This document shows, piece after piece, positions 1 through 5,297 of a stretch of 6,163 nucleotides of DNA. The notes under the pieces are model-generated. The model was not told where the DNA came from, did no database searches, and saw only the letters and a program-made list of their open reading frames with translations. Within the stretch, counting starts at the first letter, position 1. Each line of letters starts with the position of its first letter. The stretch comes from Candidatus Zixiibacteriota bacterium (GTDB lineage: Bacteria > Zixibacteria > MSB-5A5 > JAABVY01). The DNA lies in the NCBI GenBank assembly GCA_011777135.1, contig JAABVY010000003.1:1-6163 (forward strand), read 5' to 3'. The translations under genes and the position numbers were made by a program.

Positions 1-543
1 TTTCCGATAGCGCTTCTTATCGGCCAGTGATGGATCCAGCGCCACCACATAACCCGTTTCATCGATACCCGCATGCCCGCCCTCCATTCCGTAGACCTCT
101 TTGGTTAGCTCAGCACAGAGAATCCACCAGTGTATTACCGCAACTTTCATTCCCAGCTCCAGGAATGCCTCAAAAGCACATTCCTTCAGTACAGAATTGT
201 TGCCGCCATGGCCATTCATAATTATGATCTTTTTGAACCGGTGTCTCTGGAATGACTTTAGCAGGTCGTAAACATAGTTCTTTAAATTCTTGGGTGTAGT
301 GGTGAGTGAGCCGGGATAGTCCAGAAGCGACTTCGTAATTCCATACCAGATCGGGGGAGCTTTAATGAAATTGAATTTGTCACAGATATGTTCTGAGATA
401 TCCTCCGGAATGAGAACGTCAGTGCCAAGGCAGGCAGCTCCATGCGCCTCAATAGTGCCGATTGGCAATACTACAGTATCGATCATGTCAGGGACTATAT
501 CCCTGACCTGTTGCCAGAGCATTCTTTCGAGCTTGTATGCCAT
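1..543 (-). CDS. Creatininase-family metal-dependent amidohydrolase (3' end cut by window edge)
   Basis: This is the first 181 residues of a creatininase/creatinine amidohydrolase family protein; the frame is still open at base 1, so the C-terminus is missing. Family members are cytoplasmic, two-metal enzymes that hydrolyse amide or related bonds in small molecules (creatininase, the FAPy deformylase ArfB, the mycofactocin peptidase MftE). The expected metal-site motifs are visible: PIGTIEAHG at 27-35 (E32, H34), LGTD at 39-42 (D42), NGHGGN at 110-115 (H112) and HAGIDET at 157-163 (E162). The usual EQHGPHLPLGTD segment is one residue shorter here (EAHGAACLGTD), and the common HAGExETS reads HAGIDETG. 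This points to a subfamily rather than classical creatininase, and the true substrate is unknown. Its ATG overlaps the stop of the DUF2064-like gene by one base (TGATG), so translation is probably coupled to that gene. Confidence 0.88.
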   Translation of the reverse strand, partial: MAYKLERMLWQQVRDIVPDMIDTVVLPIGTIEAHGAACLGTDVLIPEDISEHICDKFNFIKAPPIWYGITKSLLDYPGSLTTTPKNLKNYVYDLLKSFQRHRFKKIIIMNGHGGNNSVLKECAFEAFLELGMKVAVIHWWILCAELTKEVYGMEGGHAGIDETGYVVALDPSLADKKRYRK

Positions 544-1292
544 CAGGGCATCTTCTTCAGAATTTCGTTTAATACCTCTTCCGTTCTCGAAGCAGACTTT
601 TCGTCTCCAATCTGCCGGAAGAAATTTATATCACGGATCAGGAATTCAAAATCCTCGGGCTGCCTGAGATCATACCATAACTCGAGCTCATGCCAGTTCA
701 AGGGACTGCTCGATACAGCGCCAACCATCTGGCTGTAAACCGGTTTATCGCCCGCCCATTCCACATTTTCGAAGACATCATCCTCGAGACGGTTAAGCCC
801 GACCAGATAGTAGCTTCCTTCCAAAGTAGGCCCGAATACAACATCTGACTTTTTCAGCATTTTATATGCGTCCTGCAGGACTTTTTTCGACAGGGTAGGA
901 GTGACACATCCGATCAGAAGTACAGGCGAGTGACCATTCGTAAAGGTCTGCTCGAAAGCATGCTTGAGCCTTTCACCCTGGCTCTTACCCGTGACCATTT
1001 CTGTCTCTACGCCGCCGTCTTTGAGAAGCTTCCTGAGTTTTGGAGTCAGCCTCTTTTCCAAGGCCTGCATCGATTTATTGACAATACAGCGCGTCGTCTC
1101 GGAAGGATAATTGATCTTCAGTAATATATCCCTGAGATTTAGGCAGGTGTAGATAGTATCCTCAAGGAATGCGGAATAGAGCCGGTTTTTTTCATCCTGT
1201 GAAAGATAATTAGTAAGTTTACTGTGAATGATATCCCGGTTACTATCTTCCAGAAAAATGATGAGCGCCTGTTGCTTCTTCTTTGCGGGCAT
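543..1292 (-). CDS. Divergent DUF2064/TIGR04282 glycosyltransferase-like protein
   Basis: This 249-residue protein resembles the TIGR04282/DUF2064 family, small GT-A-fold nucleotidyl/glycosyltransferase-like proteins often found near radical-SAM and selenoprotein genes. Family landmarks occur in the right order: a start strand ALIIFLED (9-16), LYSAFLEDT (38-46), QGERLKHAFE (105-114), LLIGCVTPTL (125-134), FGPTLEGSYYLVGL (153-166) and a late YDLRQPEDFEFL (207-218). The usual GSDxP motif, which carries the acidic metal/nucleotide ligand, is GCVTP here. The usual DGGYYL is EGSYYL, and the usual KTRL near the N-terminus is HSKL. Catalysis by the usual mechanism is therefore doubtful. I chose the ATG at 1292 because AAGGAAG lies just upstream. 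The frame can be extended to a TTG at 1328, but that codon overlaps a promoter -10-like hexamer and has only a weak ribosome site. Its stop overlaps the creatininase start (TGATG). Confidence 0.75.
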   Translation of the reverse strand: MPAKKKQQALIIFLEDSNRDIIHSKLTNYLSQDEKNRLYSAFLEDTIYTCLNLRDILLKINYPSETTRCIVNKSMQALEKRLTPKLRKLLKDGGVETEMVTGKSQGERLKHAFEQTFTNGHSPVLLIGCVTPTLSKKVLQDAYKMLKKSDVVFGPTLEGSYYLVGLNRLEDDVFENVEWAGDKPVYSQMVGAVSSSPLNWHELELWYDLRQPEDFEFLIRDINFFRQIGDEKSASRTEEVLNEILKKMP

Positions 1293-1294
1293 AA

Positions 1295-1300
1295 CTTCCT
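1295..1300 (-). promoter_or_regulatory. Ribosome binding site deciding the DUF2064-like start
   Basis: On the minus strand the bases read AAGGAAGTTATG, a purine-rich Shine-Dalgarno-like stretch close to the ATG at 1292-1290. The spacing is slightly short (the GGA core sits 5 bases from the ATG), but it is clearly better than anything upstream of the TTG at 1328. It supports the shorter, 249-residue protein. Confidence 0.6.
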
Positions 1301-1326
1301 TTTTTAAGGGTGAACCTTTGCGATTC

Positions 1327-1354
1327 AATATAAAAATAGCACCGGAAATTTCAA
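1327..1354 (-). promoter_or_regulatory. Candidate sigma70-type promoter for the DUF2064-like/creatininase pair
   Basis: On the minus strand TTGAAA (1354-1349) and TATATT (1332-1327) are separated by 16 bases. Each hexamer is one base from consensus. It lies in the 87-base gap after ccdA. Transcription would start near 1320, giving a short leader of about 28 bases with the Shine-Dalgarno sequence before the ATG at 1292. This would allow the pair to be expressed independently of ccdA. It is a sequence match only. Confidence 0.4.
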
Positions 1355-1379
1355 GGGAAAAGAAGATATCATTCCAAAA

Positions 1380-2177
1380 TCACTGCACCAGTTTATTGGC
1401 CAGTACCTCCAGCTGTCCGAAGAACATCAAAACCGCAACAATAATAAGAAGTATCCCGCTTATAATTTCAATCAGGCGGAAATGTTTTTTCACCCATCCG
1501 AATACGCCCAGCAGTGAATTCAATGCGATAGCTGTAGCCATAAATGGTAATCCGAGGCCAAGTGAATATGAGGACAGTAACATGACCCCCTGGCCCACCT
1601 GCTCCCGTGTGGCAGCCATTGCCAGTACGGATGCCAGAAGCGGCCCGACACAGGGCGACCAGCCGAAGGCAAAGGCCATCCCCACCAGGTAAATACTGAT
1701 GAGATTGAGTGGTTTAACCGTGGCATGCACTTTCTTTTCGAAGGCCAGGAATTTCAGGCGGTATACTCCCAGAAAATGGAGCGCCAGCAGGAATATGACA
1801 ACCGAGAAGACCTTTGATATTATGTCCTGGTATTCCTTCAGGATATTGCCGACCGCCGTGGCGGATGCTCCCAGAAGAATAAACACAGTCGAGAAACCAA
1901 GCACAAAGACAAATGAGGTCAGGGCAGTCTTTTTTACAACTTCTCCGCGGTTTTCTCTGGATTGAAGCTTATCGATCGATATCCCGGATATGAAGGAAAG
2001 ATAGCCGGGTATAAGAGGCAGAACGCAGGGCGAGATAAAGGATACAATTCCGGCAATAAAAGCCGCCCACAGCCCCACATCCGCAACCGGCGCCAGCGGT
2101 CCAATATCAAATCCACCGCCGCCGCCAAATCCTCCGGTTCCTCCGCCGAGTGTGGCAAGCGTATACAAAAGATGCAT
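1380..2177 (-). CDS. ccdA: CcdA-type thiol-disulfide membrane electron carrier (DsbD transmembrane family)
   Basis: This 265-residue, six-helix-type membrane protein belongs to the CcdA/DsbD transmembrane family. Such proteins pass electrons from cytoplasmic thioredoxin across the inner membrane to extracytoplasmic thioredoxin-like proteins, for cytochrome c maturation or disulfide repair. The two redox cysteines sit in textbook motifs: SFISPCVLPLIPGYLSF (C51) and FGWSPCVGPL (C176). Hydrophobic segments lie at about 35-65, 88-110, 122-140, 158-188, 197-222 and 235-257. The N-terminus is odd: about 34 residues precede the first helix, including a glycine-rich run (GGGTGGFGGGGG at 11-22). The ATG at 2177 is supported by a strong GAGGAG site five bases upstream; a GTG at codon 34 would give the usual family length but has no ribosome site. 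It sits 57 bases after the response regulator. The thioredoxin about 2.5 kb upstream is a plausible cytoplasmic donor. No periplasmic acceptor (ResA/CcmG type) is in the window. Confidence 0.93.
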   Translation of the reverse strand: MHLLYTLATLGGGTGGFGGGGGFDIGPLAPVADVGLWAAFIAGIVSFISPCVLPLIPGYLSFISGISIDKLQSRENRGEVVKKTALTSFVFVLGFSTVFILLGASATAVGNILKEYQDIISKVFSVVIFLLALHFLGVYRLKFLAFEKKVHATVKPLNLISIYLVGMAFAFGWSPCVGPLLASVLAMAATREQVGQGVMLLSSYSLGLGLPFMATAIALNSLLGVFGWVKKHFRLIEIISGILLIIVAVLMFFGQLEVLANKLVQ

Positions 2178-2209
2178 AATTCTCCTCTGCAGAATAATTT
2201 TAAAGCCTA

Positions 2210-2238
2210 ATTGTGCATCGGAAAATTAACGTTGTCAA
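2210..2238 (-). promoter_or_regulatory. Candidate sigma70-type promoter for ccdA
   Basis: On the minus strand there is a perfect -35 hexamer TTGACA (2238-2233) overlapping the stop codon of the response regulator. After 17 bases comes CACAAT (2215-2210), four of six matches to TATAAT. The expected start near 2203 gives a leader of about 25 bases containing the GAGGAG ribosome site of ccdA. It could supplement read-through from the rhomboid promoter. It is a sequence match only. Confidence 0.4.
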
Positions 2239-3326
2239 TACTTTTTTAGTTCCGCGAATAATTCGTCGATAATTTGATGTAGTTTTTTGCGGGGTATCTG
2301 GTCGATTATCTTCTGGGCAAGCTGCCTGGATAATTCCTTTACCAGCATCTTCTCTACCAGGAGGAGTTTATTCTCCTCATCGTCATCTACCAAACCGGAT
2401 TTTTTCCCGGAAGAGAATTGATTGAACTCGTCAGGAGTATCCGCAAAACCTTTTTCCTCAGCGGGCTCCTCGGAATACAACTTGGTTGAAGCAATCTCTT
2501 CAACCAGGAAATGTCCGGTATGATCTTCACTGGATTTGGAATCGCTCTTTTTTTCGCGCTTTTTTGGTTCTGGTGGCGGGGTCTCTTTCTTTTTGTCCTT
2601 GCCTTTATTCTCGATTTCATTTTTCATTTCGCGAATAAACCAGTTGTAATCATGGGGAGTCTCAACTTCCGGGGGTTCAAATGGTTCTTCCAGGCCGAAT
2701 TGATCGTCTGCCAGCTTGATTTCGTCATCATCTTCTTTTTTGTCTGAATCACTCTTTTTCTCGGGTTTCCCGCCGGCGGCGCTATTCTCATCGAGTATCT
2801 CCGCAAAATGAACATCACCGGCATCCGAATCCTCATCATCGTCGCTATCAAACACCGAGTCAAAATCTATTTCTTCCGAAGTATCATCGCCATTCATGCC
2901 CATGTCAGAGACTGAGATATGCTCGCTGTCATCATTCTTGTTCTTCTTCATACCGAAGTCCTCTCCCAGAATTTCGCCTGCCTTCATCAGAAGATCGGGC
3001 GGATTAAAAGGCTTGTTCAGAGTACCATCAGGCTGTGCATCGGCCAGCTGACGCTGATTTACTATTTCCGATGGCGAAAGCATCAATAAAGCCCTGGTAT
3101 CAGCTGTGGATGATTCCTCTTTTATACGCTTGGATAGACCATAACCATCAATATCCGAAAGCTGGGAATCCAGTATGGCCAGATCAATTTTACCGCTCTT
3201 CAGGATATCCCACGCTTCGGAGCCGCCGGATGCGGTCAGGACCTCATGTCCCTTCTGCCGAAATAGATTTACAGCCACTGATCGGATCGCATCGGAATCA
3301 TCAGCAATCAGAATTTTCCTGGACAT
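2235..3326 (-). CDS. Response regulator with REC domain, long acidic linker and C-terminal helix
   Basis: This is a 363-residue cytoplasmic protein. Residues 1-122 are a receiver domain with all key residues: D9/D10 (IADDSD), phospho-acceptor D53 (LAILDSQ), S84 in the T/S switch position (LMLSPSE) and K105 (LNKPF). Residues 126-318 are low-complexity and highly charged, dominated by D, E, K and S, with a striking acidic core around 147-171. Two less charged islands stand out: PHDYNWFIREMKNEI (224-238) and GHFLVEEIASTKLYSEE (271-287). Residues 319-363 are predicted to form amphipathic helices rich in L, I and K (VEKMLVKELSRQLAQKII). No DNA-binding or enzymatic output domain is visible, so it probably works through protein-protein contacts, as in single-domain or scaffold-type regulators. 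The ATG directly follows the rhomboid TAA, with AGGAAGG as ribosome site inside the rhomboid 3' end. No histidine kinase is present in the window. Confidence 0.88.
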   Translation of the reverse strand: MSRKILIADDSDAIRSVAVNLFRQKGHEVLTASGGSEAWDILKSGKIDLAILDSQLSDIDGYGLSKRIKEESSTADTRALLMLSPSEIVNQRQLADAQPDGTLNKPFNPPDLLMKAGEILGEDFGMKKNKNDDSEHISVSDMGMNGDDTSEEIDFDSVFDSDDDEDSDAGDVHFAEILDENSAAGGKPEKKSDSDKKEDDDEIKLADDQFGLEEPFEPPEVETPHDYNWFIREMKNEIENKGKDKKKETPPPEPKKREKKSDSKSSEDHTGHFLVEEIASTKLYSEEPAEEKGFADTPDEFNQFSSGKKSGLVDDDEENKLLLVEKMLVKELSRQLAQKIIDQIPRKKLHQIIDELFAELKKY

Positions 3327-4145
3327 TTAATCCTTCCTGCGGGAAAGTGCGTCAGAGGCACGTTCAAGAATTTTCTTTTCCTTTTCAGTCAGATTTTCGT
3401 ATCCGACCTTAGAGATTTTATCAAGGATTTGATCAACCTCTTCCATAAGTTTATCGGTCGATTCCTGTTGCTTCTTATCCTTTTTATACTTTAAATCCGA
3501 CTTTAAACGGGTAAACTTCGATTTAAGCGCCCCCAGGCGCCAGTTGGATTTCATGTATAGAAAACCAATCAATGCGCCGCCGAGGTGCGTGACATAGGCT
3601 ACACCTCCACCACCCCCACCCGAGAGAGTGTATAATAGATCCATCCCGACCAGTATGATAACCAGATATTTTACTTTAATCGGAATCAGGAACCATATAT
3701 ATACCAGTCGGTTGGGATACATGATCGCGAAGGCAACCATAACTCCGTAAATTGCCCCCGATGCGCCCACTACCAGTGTCGGCACGCTGAAAAACGCAAT
3801 AACCGTGATTATTCCAGCTCCGGTGCCGCAGAGAAGGTAGAACTTCAGGAATCGGCGGCTGCCCAGGGTCATCTCGACTTCAGACCCGAACATCCATAGA
3901 ATAAACATATTAAAAAGTATGTGGAAAAAACCGCCGTGAGTGAACTGGTATGTAAAGACCTGCCAGAAAGCCGGAACAGTGAGGACATCCCGGGTGGACA
4001 ATCCCAGTTGACGGGTAACATAACCGCTTCTGTCAATTATCTGGATCAGAAATATGGCTGCATTTATAATAATCAGCCATTTTATGACCGGGGTTATACC
4101 CCGCCCGAAGCCGAACCTGACCTCTCTGTAACCTCTGTAAGACAT
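3327..4145 (-). CDS. Rhomboid-family intramembrane serine protease with C-terminal DUF6576-like tail
   Basis: This 272-residue inner-membrane protease cleaves substrates within or next to their transmembrane segments. It has the rhomboid core: HILFNMFILWMFG (75-87; H75 and N79 of the HxxxN motif), GASGAIYG (127-134; nucleophile S129) and VTHLGGALIG (185-194; catalytic H187). Helices lie at about 20-38, 72-90, 99-120, 125-143, 147-174 and 182-198. A run of six glycines (176-181) sits in the loop just before the helix with the catalytic histidine. The cytoplasmic tail (about 200-272) is basic and helical, and its end (VDQILDKISKVGYENLTEKE) matches the short DUF6576 tail seen on many FCB-group rhomboids. 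The ATG at 4145 has no clear Shine-Dalgarno, but the next Met is M80, inside the core. Its TAA stop is immediately followed by the response regulator ATG. Confidence 0.93.
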   Translation of the reverse strand: MSYRGYREVRFGFGRGITPVIKWLIIINAAIFLIQIIDRSGYVTRQLGLSTRDVLTVPAFWQVFTYQFTHGGFFHILFNMFILWMFGSEVEMTLGSRRFLKFYLLCGTGAGIITVIAFFSVPTLVVGASGAIYGVMVAFAIMYPNRLVYIWFLIPIKVKYLVIILVGMDLLYTLSGGGGGGVAYVTHLGGALIGFLYMKSNWRLGALKSKFTRLKSDLKYKKDKKQQESTDKLMEEVDQILDKISKVGYENLTEKEKKILERASDALSRRKD

Positions 4146-4183
4146 ATTATTATTATCGGAAAAATGCTAACTCTGTTTATCCT

Positions 4184-4197
4184 AGGTAAAAATACCT
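4184..4197. repeat. Small inverted repeat in the rhomboid leader
   Basis: AGGTA, four A, TACCT form a 5-bp stem with a 4-base loop, about 40 bases upstream of the rhomboid ATG and downstream of the candidate promoter. The stem is too weak for a terminator and no T-run follows it on the coding strand. It could be a small leader hairpin or an operator half-site pair, or chance. Confidence 0.3.
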
Positions 4198-4222
4198 GAT
4201 CTCAATGCCCTTCACCGTAGTT

Positions 4223-4251
4223 ATTATACATAATCGACGGCGAGTAGTCTA
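4223..4251 (-). promoter_or_regulatory. Candidate sigma70-type promoter for the rhomboid operon
   Basis: On the minus strand TAGACT (4251-4246) is followed after 17 bases by a perfect TATAAT (4228-4223). It lies in the 129-base gap between the CoA-binding protein and the rhomboid gene. The predicted start near 4216 gives a leader of about 70 bases. It is the best promoter match in the window, and it would drive rhomboid, response regulator and probably the genes downstream. Confidence 0.55.
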
Positions 4252-4274
4252 TAGTACAAAAAAAAATTTCAAAG

Positions 4275-4685
4275 TCACATCAGCCTGCGATGTTCCTGGA
4301 GCATGCACCTGTCCTGGACCACCGTTTTGCCGGCCTCAAGCGCCTTCTGAGCGGCCTCATCATTTCTGATACCCTGCTGCAGCCAAATCACATCCGCATC
4401 TATACTTATGGCCTCGTCAATGATCGGCCCGGTATGCTCAGAACGTCGAAAAACATCAACGATGTCGACTTTTTCCGGTATATCTGCAAGCGAGGGATAA
4501 GCTTTCTCGCCCAGGATTTCCTCATGCCCGGGATTCACCGGAATAATTTTATATCCTTTTTCTTTCAGGTAGCTGGCGACATCATTCGAGGCCCTCTCAG
4601 GCTTGGGAGATAAACCGACTACCGCCACCACTTTTTTATTTTTCAGAATTTCCTTGATTTTATCATCCGATGGATTCTCTACCAT
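4275..4685 (-). CDS. CoA-binding domain protein (CoA_binding_2, YccU-like)
   Basis: This 136-residue single-domain Rossmann-fold protein is of the CoA_binding_2/YccU type, the usual full length for this family. It is related to the CoA-binding domain of succinyl-CoA synthetase and acyl-CoA synthetases, but has no catalytic partner domain. Visible features are a first strand and phosphate-binding loop VVAVVGLSPKPERAS (19-33), the second strand IIPVNPG (47-53), the DIVDVFRR segment, VIWLQQGI and a C-terminal QDRCMLQEH. Family members bind CoA, but their physiological role is not established. The ATG is preceded by AAGGGG with six bases of spacing. It begins 11 bases after the thioredoxin stop, so the two are very likely one transcript. 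A role in thiol or CoA-redox homeostasis is an inference from that pairing. Confidence 0.9.
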   Translation of the reverse strand: MVENPSDDKIKEILKNKKVVAVVGLSPKPERASNDVASYLKEKGYKIIPVNPGHEEILGEKAYPSLADIPEKVDIVDVFRRSEHTGPIIDEAISIDADVIWLQQGIRNDEAAQKALEAGKTVVQDRCMLQEHRRLM

Positions 4686-4696
4686 CTCATTCCCCT

Positions 4697-5014
4697 TTAT
4701 ACTACTTTCTCGATATGCTTCTGGATTGTGTCTTTAGGTACAGCACCGCGAATTGTGTCCACCACTTTGCCGCCCTTGAAAATCAGGAGTGAGGGAATCG
4801 ACATGATCATATAATCGGCAGCAATCCTGTTGTTGCTGTCAACATCAACCTTAACGAATTTGATTTTGCCCTGATATTCTTTGGCCAGTTCATCAACAAC
4901 CGGCGCAATCGCCTTACACGGGAAACACCACTCAGCCCAAAAATCAACCATAACCGGAATATCTGATTCGAGTACCTCTTGCTGAAAGTCTTTTTCGGTT
5001 ACATGTTTTGGCAT
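4697..5014 (-). CDS. trxA: Thioredoxin with atypical CFPC active site
   Basis: This 105-residue protein is a full-length cytoplasmic thioredoxin without signal peptide. It would reduce disulfides using electrons from a thioredoxin reductase. The fold markers are present: buried D24 in VMVDFWAEW, active site WCFPCK (C30, C33), FVKVDVD (53-59), cis-proline P74 in MSIPSLLIFKGG, and G90 in the last strand region. The middle of the active site is unusual: WCFPC instead of the near-universal WCGPC. The Phe codon is TTC, at least two base changes from any Gly codon, so a single sequencing error cannot explain it. The residue after the cis-proline is Ser, not the usual Thr. The start is fixed by a consensus AGGAGG four bases before the ATG. 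The CoA-binding gene follows after 11 bases. The symbol is by family only. Confidence 0.94.
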   Translation of the reverse strand: MPKHVTEKDFQQEVLESDIPVMVDFWAEWCFPCKAIAPVVDELAKEYQGKIKFVKVDVDSNNRIAADYMIMSIPSLLIFKGGKVVDTIRGAVPKDTIQKHIEKVV

Positions 5015-5229
5015 CTTTCCTCCTACTTGTATTTATCTCGGCCAATCAGCTCCGATTCATTTTTTTAACGAAGCCTGGTCAATCTGATTTCTAAACACAT
5101 AAGATCTACTTATTAACGTTGTATTCCCGGGCCAACTAACTATATGCCCTTGTCCAACATAACACCCAGCTCGAGCAATTTGTTCAAAAACATTGCCTCC
5201 TGGAAAGGCACAAAAAGTTGATAATACCA

Positions 5230-5242
5230 ACCGCCCGGCGGT
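5230..5242. repeat. GC-rich 13-base inverted repeat, possible operator
   Basis: ACCGCC-C-GGCGGT is a perfect inverted repeat of two 6-base arms around one central base, in otherwise AT-rich intergenic DNA. It lies a few bases downstream of the expected start of the candidate promoter at 5253-5280, where a repressor could act. No protein or regulon can be assigned from sequence. Confidence 0.3.
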
Positions 5243-5252
5243 GCAATTAATG

Positions 5253-5280
5253 AATATAGACATAGGCTGATTCAAATCAA
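5253..5280 (-). promoter_or_regulatory. Candidate sigma70-type promoter upstream of thioredoxin
   Basis: On the minus strand TTGATT (5280-5275) is followed after 16 bases by TATATT (5258-5253). The predicted start is near 5246, giving an unusually long leader of about 230 bases before the thioredoxin ATG. No good promoter was found closer to the gene. The match is moderate and could be chance in AT-rich DNA. Confidence 0.3.
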
Positions 5281-5297
5281 TAAAAATTTTGCAGGAA

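Larger units (their letters stand above)
5015..5297 (-). other. Intergenic stretch with a doubtful 68-codon ORF (5057..5263)
   Basis: This is the longest gene-free gap in the window, between the activase-related protein and thioredoxin. On the minus strand an ORF could run from the ATG at 5263 to TGA at 5057 (68 codons), containing segments such as FCAFPGGNVFEQIARAGCYV and GQGHIVSWPGNTTLI. It has no Shine-Dalgarno, and its codons (many ATA, TTA, AGT, AGA) differ from those of its neighbours. The open frame also extends upstream into the overlapping end of the activase gene. I do not recognise the peptide. It may be a decayed gene fragment or a chance ORF in a long leader. Confidence 0.2.

Noticed and set aside
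543..1328. Longer version of the DUF2064-like protein starting at TTG 1328
   Set aside because: The TTG overlaps a -10-like hexamer and lacks a convincing ribosome site. The ATG at 1292 has AAGGAAG, and the family fold begins right after it.
11..1328. Mycofactocin-type biosynthesis cluster
   Set aside because: Creatininase beside a sugar-transferase-like gene recalls MftE/MftF, but the transferase family differs and no precursor peptide or radical-SAM gene is present in the window.
1228..1692. 154-codon plus-strand ORF
   Set aside because: It spans the antisense of two well-supported genes (ccdA end and DUF2064-like start) and has no protein-like motif.
2099..2152. Tandem repeat in the ccdA N-terminus
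   Set aside because: The GGN-rich stretch encodes glycines with mixed codons and no exact repeat unit; it is a compositional feature, not a repeat array.
4258..4293. Rho-independent terminator after the CoA-binding gene
   Set aside because: There is a run of nine T on the minus strand, but the only nearby hairpin (ACATC/GATGT, loop of 7) is weak, overlaps the coding end and is 10 bases from the T-run.
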